The translations under genes were made by a program, and so were the position numbers. This document shows positions 1 through 7,823 of a stretch of DNA of 31,469 nucleotides, piece after piece. The notes below the pieces were generated by a model that was not told the origin of the DNA, made no database searches, and saw only the letters and a list, made by a program, of their open reading frames with translations. How positions within the stretch are numbered: position 1 is the stretch's first letter; every line of letters begins with the position of its first letter. The DNA is from CAZLYF01 sp964586835 (GTDB lineage Bacteria > Bacillota > Clostridia > Christensenellales > Aristaeellaceae): NCBI GenBank assembly GCA_964586835.1, contig CAZPIC010000027.1, forward strand, positions 1 to 31,469, written 5' to 3'.

Positions 1-25
1 TAGAATTGCCTTGAAGGCCTTGTGC

Positions 26-51
26 AAACCACCGGCTAAGCCGGTGGTTTT
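26..51 (+). terminator. Strong hairpin at left edge (terminator or IS200/IS605-type end)
   Basis: A perfect 11-bp stem, AAACCACCGGC (26-36) and GCCGGTGGTTT (40-50), closes on a TAA loop and runs into TTTTG. The T-run is short, so it is a modest intrinsic terminator for a gene left of the window. A TCAA lies 25 bp downstream (73-76), so an IS200/IS605-type right end is an alternative. No transposase is visible in the window. Confidence 0.5.
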
Positions 52-93
52 GATTACCTTCCGCAGCCTCTTTCAAGGAACGCAAAACAGGGG

Positions 94-121
94 TTGACAA
101 GCGGAACAGATCCCGTATAAT
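94..121 (+). promoter_or_regulatory. Consensus sigma-A promoter of the fatty acid synthesis operon
   Basis: TTGACA (94-99) and TATAAT (116-121) are both perfect consensus hexamers separated by 16 bp. The expected start is near 128, inside the palindrome at 125-150. No comparable promoter was found between the genes downstream, so this probably drives the whole run to about 12053. Confidence 0.85.
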
Positions 122-124
122 GCA

Positions 125-150
125 TTGAACTTCAAATTTATGAAGTTCAA
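125..150 (+). promoter_or_regulatory. Palindromic operator over the transcription start (FabT-like)
   Basis: TTGAACTTC (125-133) and GAAGTTCAA (142-150) are perfect inverted repeats around an 8-bp AT-rich spacer. Each arm is also part of a near-palindromic TTGAAnTTCAA-type box, centred at 130 and 145. The site starts 4 bp after the -10 box, where a bound repressor would block initiation. The TTGA/TCAA half-sites resemble the boxes of FabT, the MarR-family regulator of fatty acid synthesis in Bacillota; they do not resemble the FapR operator. The regulator is not in the window, so the assignment is inference. Confidence 0.6.
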
Positions 151-211
151 ACGAATTTCTTACGGGCGAAGGACCTCCAGCCCGGGTGGGTACGAGGACA
201 GAGAGGGCACA

Positions 212-1057
212 ATGATCAGAATCTTATCCGACAGCACCTGTGATTTTTCCAGGAAAGACCTCGATACGCTGGGCGTGGAAACCGTGCCACTGATGATTCA
301 TTTTGGTGGCGAGTCCTTTCTGGATGGAGTGGACATCAGCCATCAAGAATTCTATCGAAAACTTCGGGCTGCCGATACACTGCCCACCACCTCGCAGGCG
401 AACCCTGATCAGTTTGAGAAAGTCTACACGAAATATGCACAGACGCAGGATGAGCTTGTCGTGATCACGATCTCCTCAAAGCTCAGCGCCACCTTTCACT
501 CGGCGCAGTCCGCCGCGGAAGGGTTTAAGCCGGGGACCATTCACCTCGTAGACTCCGGTTCTGTTTCCTTTGGGACGCAACTGCTGATCCGTGAGGCCGT
601 TCGCCTCAGGGACGAGGGAAAGCTGAGCGCGGAGGGGATCGCACGCAGCATCTCGGCCCTTGTGCCAAGGCTGCGCCTGTACGCGCTGCTGGACACGCTC
701 AGGTACCTGAAGCTGGGCGGAAGGCTCAGCGGAGGCGCCGCACTCATCGGCGGGTTGCTGCGGGTCAAGCCGGTGGTCCGCTGCCTGGAAGGGAAGATCG
801 AGGCGGTGGATAAGGTGCGGGGCAGCCGAGCGGGCCTTCTTGCGCTCACTGCCCGCTTCAGGGAGGACGGACCGGATCTACCCTATGGATTGTCCTTTAG
901 CAGCGCAGATAACCGAGAAGGCATGGAAGAAGCGCTGAGCGCCTTCGCGCCATTGGTCGGAAACGCCCGTATCCACACGGGAGGCATGGGCAGCGTCATC
1001 GGCACGCACGCAGGGCCGGGTGCGGTTGGCGTCGCATGGATCGTACAGGGCGGCTGA
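212..1057 (+). CDS. DegV family protein (fatty-acid-binding, FakB-like), first gene of the operon
   Basis: This 281-residue protein has the usual DegV length. Family features visible are the N-terminal SDST motif, a PTTSQ segment, ISSKLSATF, a glycine-rich LKLGGRLSGG segment and a C-terminal GTHAGPGAVG. FakB-type DegV proteins bind a fatty acid that the kinase FakA phosphorylates; the Thr, Ser and His that hold the carboxylate in FakB have counterparts here. FakA is not in the window. The ATG at 212 follows GAGAGGG; an in-frame TTG at 125 falls inside the operator at the transcription start and is rejected. Being first behind the fab promoter suggests a role in handling fatty acids. Confidence 0.85.
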   Translation: MIRILSDSTCDFSRKDLDTLGVETVPLMIHFGGESFLDGVDISHQEFYRKLRAADTLPTTSQANPDQFEKVYTKYAQTQDELVVITISSKLSATFHSAQSAAEGFKPGTIHLVDSGSVSFGTQLLIREAVRLRDEGKLSAEGIARSISALVPRLRLYALLDTLRYLKLGGRLSGGAALIGGLLRVKPVVRCLEGKIEAVDKVRGSRAGLLALTARFREDGPDLPYGLSFSSADNREGMEEALSAFAPLVGNARIHTGGMGSVIGTHAGPGAVGVAWIVQGG

Positions 1058-1137
1058 GGCTGCAGCGTGGCCGCGCCCCAGGGCAGGACGGGGATTTTGC
1101 CGGACGGACAGACGGCGCAGGGTGCGGGAGGATGGAC

Positions 1138-2157
1138 GTGGGCTTTTTGGTGGCGGGGACGGGCAGCGCTTTGCCCGAAATGGTGGTGGACAACGCGCGC
1201 CTAAGCGCTTTTTTGGACACCTCCGACGAGTGGATCAGGACCCGAACGGGGATCTCGGAGAGGCACGTGCTGGCGGGGGAGTCCCTCGCCGGCCTTGCAG
1301 CGCGCGCGGGTAGACAGGCTACAGCCCAGGCGGGATTCCCGCCTGGGGACCTGGACCTGATTCTCTGTGCGACCATGTCCGCGGACGAAGCCATCCCCTC
1401 GCTCGCCTGCCGAGTGCAGGAGGCCCTCGGAGCGTCCTGCACTGCCTTTGATATCAACGCTGCCTGCTCTGGGTTTGTGTACGCGTTGGATGTGGCAGAG
1501 GGGTATCTCTGCAGGGGTCGTGCAAGGCGGATTCTGGTGGTGGCAGCCGATGCCATGTCGCGGGTGGTGGACTGGAAAGACCGCTCTACCTGCGTACTGT
1601 TTGGAGACGGCGCCGGAGCTGTGGCGCTGGTGCCCGGGGAGGGACTGCTTTCCATCCGCCTGACCGCCAGGGGAAACGCCGCGCCCCTGTCCGTTCCCGG
1701 GCCAAAGGGCAACAGCCCCTTTCACGAAGACCCCTTTGCAAGTCCCTTTCTGGCCATGGATGGCCAGGAGGTCTTCCGCTTTGCCGTGTCCTCCGTCGCG
1801 CGAGACATCAGGGAAGCCCTGTCCGTGGCTGGCATCGCGGAGGCCGATGTCGACTTTGTGCTTCTGCACCAGGCTAACATGCGTATCCTGGCCGCGACGG
1901 CCTCGCGGCTTTCCATTCAGAGGGACAAGTATGTCCACAATATCGGCCGCTATGGGAACACCTCGGCGGCAAGCATTCCGCTTTTGCTGGACGAAATGAA
2001 CCGAGGCGGAGCCCTCCGCCCCGGCGCGCTGCTCGTGCTGTCGGCCTTCGGTGGAGGGCTGACTACGGGCACCTGCGTCATCAGGTGGGGGCAGGTGCCG
2101 GAGGGGACTGCGTCCGGGAAAATACACACTGAAGGAGGATCCTATGAACACCTTTGA
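1138..2157 (+). CDS. fabH: 3-oxoacyl-ACP synthase III
   Basis: FabH starts fatty acid synthesis by condensing a short acyl-CoA with malonyl-ACP. The thiolase fold signatures are all present: nucleophile Cys in DINAACSGF (about residue 110), His in LLHQANMRI and Asn in YGNTSAAS, plus an EWIRTRTGI segment near the N terminus. The GTG at 1138 sits six bases after GGGAGG (1126-1131). The in-frame ATG at 1132 is only one base from that site and is less likely, though it adds only two residues. The 339-residue product has a slightly long C-terminal tail that runs into the acpP start. Substrate preference (acetyl or branched) cannot be read from the sequence. Confidence 0.95.
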   Translation: MGFLVAGTGSALPEMVVDNARLSAFLDTSDEWIRTRTGISERHVLAGESLAGLAARAGRQATAQAGFPPGDLDLILCATMSADEAIPSLACRVQEALGASCTAFDINAACSGFVYALDVAEGYLCRGRARRILVVAADAMSRVVDWKDRSTCVLFGDGAGAVALVPGEGLLSIRLTARGNAAPLSVPGPKGNSPFHEDPFASPFLAMDGQEVFRFAVSSVARDIREALSVAGIAEADVDFVLLHQANMRILAATASRLSIQRDKYVHNIGRYGNTSAASIPLLLDEMNRGGALRPGALLVLSAFGGGLTTGTCVIRWGQVPEGTASGKIHTEGGSYEHL

Positions 2158-2362
2158 AGAAATCGTATCGATCATGACCGGGCTGAGGGACATAGATATT
2201 GACAGCGTCAGACCTGAGACGACGTTTGCCGAACTGGGGTTTGACTCCATGGACAGGATCGAGCTGATCATGGCCATCGAGGACAGGTACGGATTGAACC
2301 TGGAAGACGTGGGTGAGATCAGGACCATCGGCGAAGCCTGCAAGCTCATCGCCCGGACATAG
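2144..2362 (+). CDS. acpP: Acyl carrier protein
   Basis: A 72-residue acidic protein with the ACP signature GFDSMDRIEL; Ser35 carries the 4'-phosphopantetheine that tethers growing acyl chains. Four-helix ACP length and spacing fit. The ATG at 2144 follows GAAGGAGG and overlaps the end of fabH by 14 bases, suggesting coupled translation. The modifying enzyme AcpS is encoded far downstream at 28184. A specialised ACP is possible in principle, but the position between fabH and fabK makes the primary fatty acid ACP the best reading. Confidence 0.95.
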   Translation: MNTFEEIVSIMTGLRDIDIDSVRPETTFAELGFDSMDRIELIMAIEDRYGLNLEDVGEIRTIGEACKLIART

Positions 2363-2371
2363 GCGGTAAGT

Positions 2372-3319
2372 ATGCTCAGGACAGCACTGTGTGATCTTCT
2401 GGGGATCAAGGTACCCCTGCTGCAGGGAGGCATGGCATGGATTGCCGACGCTTCCCTCGCTGCCGCGGTGAGCAACGCTGGAGGGCTTGGCGTCATCGCG
2501 TCCATGCACGCTGGAGCGAACTGGTTGCGGGCGGAGATCGCAAAGCTTAGGCGCCTTACCGACAGGCCTTTCGGCGTTAACATCATGCTGATGAGCCCGC
2601 TGGCGGACGAGATCGCGCAGATCGTCCTGGAAGAAAGGGTGAAGATCGTCATCACTGGCGCGGGCGTTCCAACAAAGCACATCAGAGGATGGGTGGAGGC
2701 GGGCATCACGGTGATCCCCGTCGTCCCTTCCACTGGCATTGCCCGGTATGTAGCCAGGCGCGGTGCTGCGGCGGTGATCGCCGAGGGCGGGGAAGCCGGG
2801 GGCCATGTCGGCGAGCTGGGCACCATGGTCCTTACGCCGCAGGTGGCAGACGCCGTGGACATCCCAGTTGTCGCGGCGGGCGGCATTGCCGACGGGCGCG
2901 GCGTGGCGGCGGCTTTCATGTTGGGAGCCTCTGGCGTGCAGATGGGGACGCGGTTCCTGGCCGCGGAGGAATGCCGCGTCCACCCCAACTACAAGCGGAG
3001 GGTCCTGAAGGCCCAGGACATCGATACGATTACGACGGGCAGGAGGCTTGGACACCCCGTCCGCTCGCTGAAGACACCCATGTCCATGGAGTACGCGAGG
3101 CTGGAGTACGACATGTCGGTCAGCAACGAGGAGCTGGTGGCCAGAGGCACTGGGGCACTGCGGCTGGCTGTCGAGGAAGGGGACGAGAGGAGGGGATGCT
3201 TCATGGCGGGTCAGTGCGCGTCCCTGGTCAAGCGGGAGCAGCCCGTGGCCGAGATCATCCGCGAGGTGTTTGCCGAGGCGGAAGCTTGCCTGAAAGAGGC
3301 AGCGGGATGGATGGCGTAG
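2372..3319 (+). CDS. fabK: Enoyl-ACP reductase II (FMN-dependent)
   Basis: FabK catalyses the last step of each elongation cycle, reducing trans-2-enoyl-ACP with NAD(P)H through FMN. The 315-residue TIM-barrel protein shows LLQGGMAW near the N terminus, GGLGVIAS, the active-site EGGEAGGHVGE with its conserved His, AAGGIADGRG and GVQMGTRF. These match FabK rather than the related 2-nitropropane dioxygenases, and no FabI or FabL is seen. The start at 2372 has only a weak GGCGG site nine bases after acpP. A second FMN barrel protein of the same superfamily lies at 4966, but with an extra cysteine-rich region. Confidence 0.93.
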   Translation: MLRTALCDLLGIKVPLLQGGMAWIADASLAAAVSNAGGLGVIASMHAGANWLRAEIAKLRRLTDRPFGVNIMLMSPLADEIAQIVLEERVKIVITGAGVPTKHIRGWVEAGITVIPVVPSTGIARYVARRGAAAVIAEGGEAGGHVGELGTMVLTPQVADAVDIPVVAAGGIADGRGVAAAFMLGASGVQMGTRFLAAEECRVHPNYKRRVLKAQDIDTITTGRRLGHPVRSLKTPMSMEYARLEYDMSVSNEELVARGTGALRLAVEEGDERRGCFMAGQCASLVKREQPVAEIIREVFAEAEACLKEAAGWMA

Positions 3320-4236
3320 CCTTTGTCTTCCCCGGGCAGGGGGCGCAGAGAGGCGGTATGGGAAGGGAACTGTACGCGGCTTCCGAGGCGGCAAGATCGG
3401 TTTTTGACCGCCACGAGCGCATGCGGCCGGGGACGATCCGCCAGTGCTTTGAAGGGGACGAGGAAACGCTGGCTGATACCCTCAATGCTCAGCCCTGCCT
3501 GTATACCCTGTCCATGGCTGCTGCAGCGGAGCTGAGGGCCAGGGGCATCCGCCCGTCCATGGCAGCGGGGTTCTCCCTGGGGGAGGTAGCGGCCCTGGCC
3601 TTTGCAGGCGTCTTTGGCGGGGATAAGGGGTTTCGTTTTGTATGCGAGCGCGCGGAGCGGATGCGCGAAGCTGCGGACAGGCGCCCCGGGGTCATGGTAG
3701 CCATTCTCGGGCTGGAGGACGCGGAGGTGGAGGAACTCTGCAGGGCGGAAGGGAGAGCCTATCCCGCTAATTACAGCTGCCCCGGGCAGGTGTCGGTGGC
3801 CGGGGACCCGGACGCCGTCAGGGCGGTCAGCCGGGCTGCGGCGCGGAAGGGAGGGCGTGCGGTACCTATCCGGGTGAGCGGGGCCTTCCACTGCTCTCAT
3901 ATGGATGGCGCGGAGACCGCGCTGCGCGCTGCGTTGGGAGGCTATTCCCTGATGCCCCCGGAGATCCCTGTGTTTACCGGCATGACCGCGGAGCGCTATG
4001 GAGACGATATCGGGCAACTGCTGGCCGCGCAGGTAAGTCGCCCTGTCCGCTGGAAGGAGACGGTCCGGGCCATGGTCGCCTCCGGCGCCCGCGTGTTCAT
4101 CGAGGCCGGACCGGGGGGAACGCTGTGCAGCTTCATCCAAAGAATCGCTCCGGGCGTCAGGGCGCTCCGGGCGGAGGAAGCCTTCAGGCAGGACGGGGCG
4201 GTGGCGCAGCCTTTGGAAAAGGAGACGCATGCTTAA
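3307..4236 (+). CDS. fabD: Malonyl-CoA:ACP transacylase
   Basis: FabD transfers malonyl from CoA to ACP. The 309-residue protein has the N-terminal GQGAQ, the nucleophile Ser90 in GFSLGE, the catalytic His195 in SGAFHCSHM, and a C-terminal EAGPGGTL. The usual GHSLGE is GFSLGE here, so the His beside the nucleophile is replaced by Phe. The ATG at 3307 follows AAAGAGG by seven bases and overlaps the fabK stop by 13 bases. Possible upstream extensions would lie inside fabK and are rejected. Confidence 0.94.
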   Translation: MDGVAFVFPGQGAQRGGMGRELYAASEAARSVFDRHERMRPGTIRQCFEGDEETLADTLNAQPCLYTLSMAAAAELRARGIRPSMAAGFSLGEVAALAFAGVFGGDKGFRFVCERAERMREAADRRPGVMVAILGLEDAEVEELCRAEGRAYPANYSCPGQVSVAGDPDAVRAVSRAAARKGGRAVPIRVSGAFHCSHMDGAETALRAALGGYSLMPPEIPVFTGMTAERYGDDIGQLLAAQVSRPVRWKETVRAMVASGARVFIEAGPGGTLCSFIQRIAPGVRALRAEEAFRQDGAVAQPLEKETHA

Positions 4237-4969
4237 GGGAAAGAAGGCGCTGATTACGGGAGGTTCCAGGGGAATTGGGCGTGCCATCGCAGTGGCGATG
4301 GCACGAAACGGAGCGGACCTCTGTGTGCTGTACTCTGCCAGGGCGTCCGCAGCGGAGGAGACCTGCGCTCTGGCCGGGAGCCTGGGCGTTTGCGCAGGGA
4401 GCCTGGCCTGTGACGTGTCCCGGTACGGGGAGGTCACCAGCGCCGTCAGCGAGGCTGTCCGGATGCTGGGTGGGATCGATATCCTGGTCAATAACGCGGG
4501 GATTGTCAGAGACGCCCTCCTCCCCGTGATGCGGGAGGAGGACTTCAGGGCTGTGGTCGAGACAAACCTATTTGGCACCTGGAACATGATCCGGGCAGCG
4601 AGCGAGTACTTCCTGCGCAGGCGCAGCGGGAGGATCATCAACATCACCTCCGTCTCAGGGCTCCTGGGAAGCCCGGGCCAAGCCAACTACGCGGCAGCGA
4701 AGGCGGGGATTGTGGGGCTGACGAAGACCGTGGCCAGGGAGTTCGCTTCCAGGGGCATTACCTGCAACGCTATCGCGCCAGGCTTTATTCGGACGGACAT
4801 GACGGAGGCCCTGCCGGAGGAAAGGCTCAGGGCCGTCGTGGGCAGCATCCCCATGAAGCGCCTGGGCAATCCGGAGGATGTCGCAGAGCTAGCAGTCTTT
4901 CTGGCCGGCGGGAGCGCAGGGTACATCACCGGCACCGTGTTCTGTGTCGACGGAGGGCTCAGCGCATGA
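4229..4969 (+). CDS. fabG: 3-oxoacyl-ACP reductase
   Basis: FabG reduces 3-oxoacyl-ACP to the 3-hydroxy form with NADPH. This 246-residue short-chain dehydrogenase has the nucleotide-binding TGGSRGIG, the structural NNAG, the catalytic Ser in NITSVSG and the YAAAK pair. The C-terminal GTVFCVDGGLSA is typical of FabG. It starts at 4229 after AAAAGGAG, eight bases inside fabD, and its stop overlaps the next start. Operon position makes a non-lipid SDR role unlikely. Confidence 0.95.
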   Translation: MLKGKKALITGGSRGIGRAIAVAMARNGADLCVLYSARASAAEETCALAGSLGVCAGSLACDVSRYGEVTSAVSEAVRMLGGIDILVNNAGIVRDALLPVMREEDFRAVVETNLFGTWNMIRAASEYFLRRRSGRIINITSVSGLLGSPGQANYAAAKAGIVGLTKTVAREFASRGITCNAIAPGFIRTDMTEALPEERLRAVVGSIPMKRLGNPEDVAELAVFLAGGSAGYITGTVFCVDGGLSA

Positions 4970-6111
4970 GGAGCGGCCCCGCAGCTCGATACCCCGGCCT
5001 GGCGGGGGCAAGCTGCCTAGAGTTGGGCGGGCTTCGGCCAGTGCTGCCGGTTGTGCAGGGCGGGATGGGCGTGGGGATATCGCTGGCGGGACTTGCCTCC
5101 GCTGTGGCCAACGAAGGCGGAATTGGTGTCCTCTCTGCGGCCCTCATCGCCTCGACTGCGAAGTACGCGGGGCGAGGGCTGGACGACGCGGAAGCGCTCC
5201 GCGAGGAGATCCGCGCGGCGCGGCGGCTCACCGGTGGCGTGATAGGCGTCAACGTGATGGTCGCGCTAAGGAATTACAGGCAGCTGGTCAGGGCTGCCTG
5301 CGAGGAAGGCGCCGACATCCTCTTCTGCGGGGCGGGCCTCCCCCTGGACCTGCCGGACATCGTGGGGGTGGGAAGCGCGGTGAAGCTGGCGCCTATCGTG
5401 TCCTCGGTGAAGGCGGCGAGGATTATCCTGAGCCGGTGGCGCGACAGAAGCCGCCGCCTGCCGGACGCCTTCATCGTCGAGGGGCCGCTAGCAGGCGGGC
5501 ACCTGGGCTTCCGTGCCGGGACCCTGGACGAAGAGGGCAACAGCCTCAGGCGTCTGATATCCAGCGTCAGTGAGGAGATCGCGTGCCTGACCGGAGGCGC
5601 GCCCATTCCCATCGTGGCGGCGGGCGGCATCTATTCGGGAGAAGACATCAGGAGCGCGCTCTCCCATGGCGCTGCGGGCGTCCAGATGGCGACGCGCTTT
5701 GTGGCGACGCGGGAGTGCGATGCCCCCGAGGCTTTCAAGCAGGTATACCTGCGCTGCCAGAAGGAGGACCTGAGAGTGATCGCAAGCCCCGTGGGTATAC
5801 CCGGGCGCGCGCTTTTAAACGCCTTTGTCCGCGCGGCGGAGGCCGGGAAGAGGGCGCCGGCGCACTGCTCCCGCCACTGCTTGGTGACCTGCGATCCCCG
5901 CACGGCTCCCTACTGCATCTCCGAGGCCCTGCTTCGCTCCGCAGCGGGCGACTGTGAGGGAGGCCTCGTGTTCGCGGGGGCCAACGCCTGGAGGGTGGAC
6001 GCCGTCGTGTCCGTGGCGGAGCTTTTTAAACGGCTGGAAAAGGAGTACGCAAACCCGGACGCCCTCCGCTTTGGTGGACCGCATGGGGAAGCGAGGAGAC
6101 TTGCCATATGA
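4966..6111 (+). CDS. FabX-like FMN/Fe-S acyl-ACP dehydrogenase-isomerase candidate (nitronate monooxygenase superfamily)
   Basis: A 381-residue FMN barrel protein with VVQGGMGVGIS, CGAGLP, an active-site EGPLAGGH (His about 179), VAAGGI and VQMATRF. Near residues 301-317 it has four cysteines in a C-x3-C-x3-C-x7-C arrangement, followed by GLVFAGANAWRVD. From recall, this layout and the surrounding sequence closely match H. pylori FabX, a flavoenzyme with a [4Fe-4S] cluster that makes the cis double bond of unsaturated fatty acids from saturated acyl-ACP. The separate fabK supplies the enoyl reductase, and no fabA, fabM or fabN is present. Automated annotation would probably say nitronate monooxygenase, for which the operon gives no support. 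Its start overlaps the fabG stop and it overlaps fabF by four bases. Confidence 0.75.
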   Translation: MRSGPAARYPGLAGASCLELGGLRPVLPVVQGGMGVGISLAGLASAVANEGGIGVLSAALIASTAKYAGRGLDDAEALREEIRAARRLTGGVIGVNVMVALRNYRQLVRAACEEGADILFCGAGLPLDLPDIVGVGSAVKLAPIVSSVKAARIILSRWRDRSRRLPDAFIVEGPLAGGHLGFRAGTLDEEGNSLRRLISSVSEEIACLTGGAPIPIVAAGGIYSGEDIRSALSHGAAGVQMATRFVATRECDAPEAFKQVYLRCQKEDLRVIASPVGIPGRALLNAFVRAAEAGKRAPAHCSRHCLVTCDPRTAPYCISEALLRSAAGDCEGGLVFAGANAWRVDAVVSVAELFKRLEKEYANPDALRFGGPHGEARRLAI

Positions 6112-7340
6112 ACAGGGTTGTGGTCACCGGGCTTGGCCTCGTGTCGCCACTGGGGCTTAGCGTTGGCGAGTCCTGGGCGTCCATGGCTGCCGGCCTCTGC
6201 GGCATCGGACCCATCACCCGTTTTGATGCGTCAGCTTTCAAGGTGAAGGTGGCTGCGGAGGTAAAGGGCTTTGATCCGCTGCGGTACATGGACAGGGCGG
6301 AGGCCAGGCGCTCAGACCTGTTCGCGCAATATGCGGTCGCTGCGGCGGACGAGGCAGTGGCCGACAGCGGGCTTCGAGGCTTACGCCCCGAGCGCTTCGG
6401 GGTCTACATCGGCTCGGGCGTCGGCGGCATCGGGACGCTGGTGGCTGAGAGCGAAAGGTACCTGAGGGAGGGGCCAAGGAGGGTGTCGCCACTGCTGGTT
6501 CCTATGATGATCGCGAATATGGCTGCCGGGCTGGTCGCGATCCGCCACGGTGCGAAAGGCCCCTCTCTGCCAGTCGTCACGGCTTGCGCCACCGCCAGCC
6601 ATGCGATCGGGGAAGCGTTCCGGGCCATCGCGGGGGGCTACGCGGACGTCATCCTCGCCGGGGGCGCGGAAGCGCCGCTGGTGCCGCTGGCTGTCGCGGG
6701 CTTCGCGTCCAGCATGGCGCTGTCCCTGCGCGAAGACCCGCTTGACGCCTGTACCCCCTTTGACCGGAGACGCGACGGCTTTGTGATGGGGGAGGGAGCG
6801 GGGGTCTTGGTGCTGGAATCTTTCGCGCACGCCCGAGCCCGCGGGGCGCGCGCCTATGCGGAGATTTGCGGCTACGGCAACAGCTGCGACGCCTACCATA
6901 TCACGGCGCCGCTGTCCGGCGCGCAGGAGGCGGCCCGGGCGATCGCTATGTCCATGGAAGAAGGCGGGATCCTGGGCGGGGAAAGGCTGTACATCAACGC
7001 GCACGGCACAGGTACCCCCCTTAACGACGGGGCGGAGACTCTGGCCATCCGGTTGGCGCTGGGCGACAGCGCCTACCGCACGCACGTGAGTTCCACCAAA
7101 TCCATGACCGGGCACATGCTGGGTGCCGCCGGTGCTGCGGAAGCGGTCGCCTGCATCATGGCCCTGTCAACGGGGACCGTCCCCCCCACGATCGGTTACC
7201 GCGAGCTGGACCCTGACTGTGATTTGGACTACGTGCCCAACGCAGCCAGAAAGGCGGACATCCGCTTTGCCCTCTCGGTATCGCTAGGATTTGGGGGGCA
7301 CAATGCCTGCCTGGCCTTCCGCGGGCCGGAAGCCCTGTGA
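6108..7340 (+). CDS. fabF: 3-oxoacyl-ACP synthase II
   Basis: FabF elongates acyl-ACP with malonyl-ACP. The 410-residue condensing enzyme carries the Cys-His-His triad: Cys160 in VTACATASHAIG, His in NAHGTGTPLND and His in KSMTGHMLGAAG. It is the only KAS I/II in the window, so it must handle both saturated and unsaturated elongation unless another copy exists elsewhere. The ATG overlaps the stop of the FabX-like gene (ATGA), which links the two translationally. That fits a partnership in which FabF extends the 3-cis-enoyl product. Confidence 0.96.
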   Translation: MNRVVVTGLGLVSPLGLSVGESWASMAAGLCGIGPITRFDASAFKVKVAAEVKGFDPLRYMDRAEARRSDLFAQYAVAAADEAVADSGLRGLRPERFGVYIGSGVGGIGTLVAESERYLREGPRRVSPLLVPMMIANMAAGLVAIRHGAKGPSLPVVTACATASHAIGEAFRAIAGGYADVILAGGAEAPLVPLAVAGFASSMALSLREDPLDACTPFDRRRDGFVMGEGAGVLVLESFAHARARGARAYAEICGYGNSCDAYHITAPLSGAQEAARAIAMSMEEGGILGGERLYINAHGTGTPLNDGAETLAIRLALGDSAYRTHVSSTKSMTGHMLGAAGAAEAVACIMALSTGTVPPTIGYRELDPDCDLDYVPNAARKADIRFALSVSLGFGGHNACLAFRGPEAL

Positions 7341-7354
7341 GGAGGGGAATCACG

Positions 7355-7813
7355 ATGAACATGGAGCATATCAGGCAGCTGGCGGAGCTGATCAGGCAGA
7401 CAGGGGTGACGGGCATCGAGGTCACGGAAAGCGGGGTCAGGGTACGCCTTGAAAACTATCCCTATCTCCCTCTTCCCGTGGCAGACCCTGCCGGTGCGCC
7501 CGGGAGGGCGACCGTGCCGCCGGTCCCGGATGAGAGGTGGCAAGATCCCCCGGACGTGGGGGTGGTGGATTTCAACAAGCTGCGGGAAATCAGGTCGCCC
7601 ATGGTGGGGCTGTTCCACCGCGCCCCGGCGCCCGGTAGCCCGCCGTTTGTATCCAAGGGGGACAGGATCAGGAAGGGGGATGTCCTGTGCATCGTGGAGG
7701 CCATGAAGATGATGAACGAGATCACGGCGGACGGCGATGGGGAAATTGTGGACGTGTGCGTTGAAAACGGACAGCTGGTGGAGTACGGCCAGGTCCTGTT
7801 CAAGGTGTTCTAG
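7355..7813 (+). CDS. accB: Biotin carboxyl carrier protein of acetyl-CoA carboxylase
   Basis: The 152-residue protein has a variable N-terminal part, a Pro/Ala-rich linker (about 35-65) and a C-terminal biotinyl domain with the EAMKMMN motif; Lys118 is the biotinylation site. It shuttles carboxyl groups between AccC and AccAD. The ATG at 7355 follows GGAGG (7341-7345) by nine bases. A GTG at 7337 lies upstream of that site and is less likely. No biotin ligase gene is in the window. Confidence 0.94.
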   Translation: MNMEHIRQLAELIRQTGVTGIEVTESGVRVRLENYPYLPLPVADPAGAPGRATVPPVPDERWQDPPDVGVVDFNKLREIRSPMVGLFHRAPAPGSPPFVSKGDRIRKGDVLCIVEAMKMMNEITADGDGEIVDVCVENGQLVEYGQVLFKVF

Positions 7814-7823
7814 GAGGGAAGGT

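Noticed and set aside
125..211. 29-codon N-terminal extension of the first DegV protein from TTG at 125
   Set aside because: It would start at the predicted transcription start inside the operator, lacks a ribosome binding site and shows no DegV similarity.
1201..2988. Long open frame of 595 codons on the - strand
   Set aside because: It runs antisense through fabH, acpP and fabK, whose motifs are intact. Long antisense frames are expected in GC-rich coding DNA, and the protein has no recognisable domain.
3211..4686. 491-codon open frame on the - strand opposite fabD/fabG
   Set aside because: Antisense shadow of well-supported genes, with no plausible ribosome binding site or domain.
4966..6111. 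Nitronate monooxygenase as the product name
   Set aside because: The superfamily is right, but the Fe-S cysteines, FabX-like layout and operon position all point to fatty acid synthesis.
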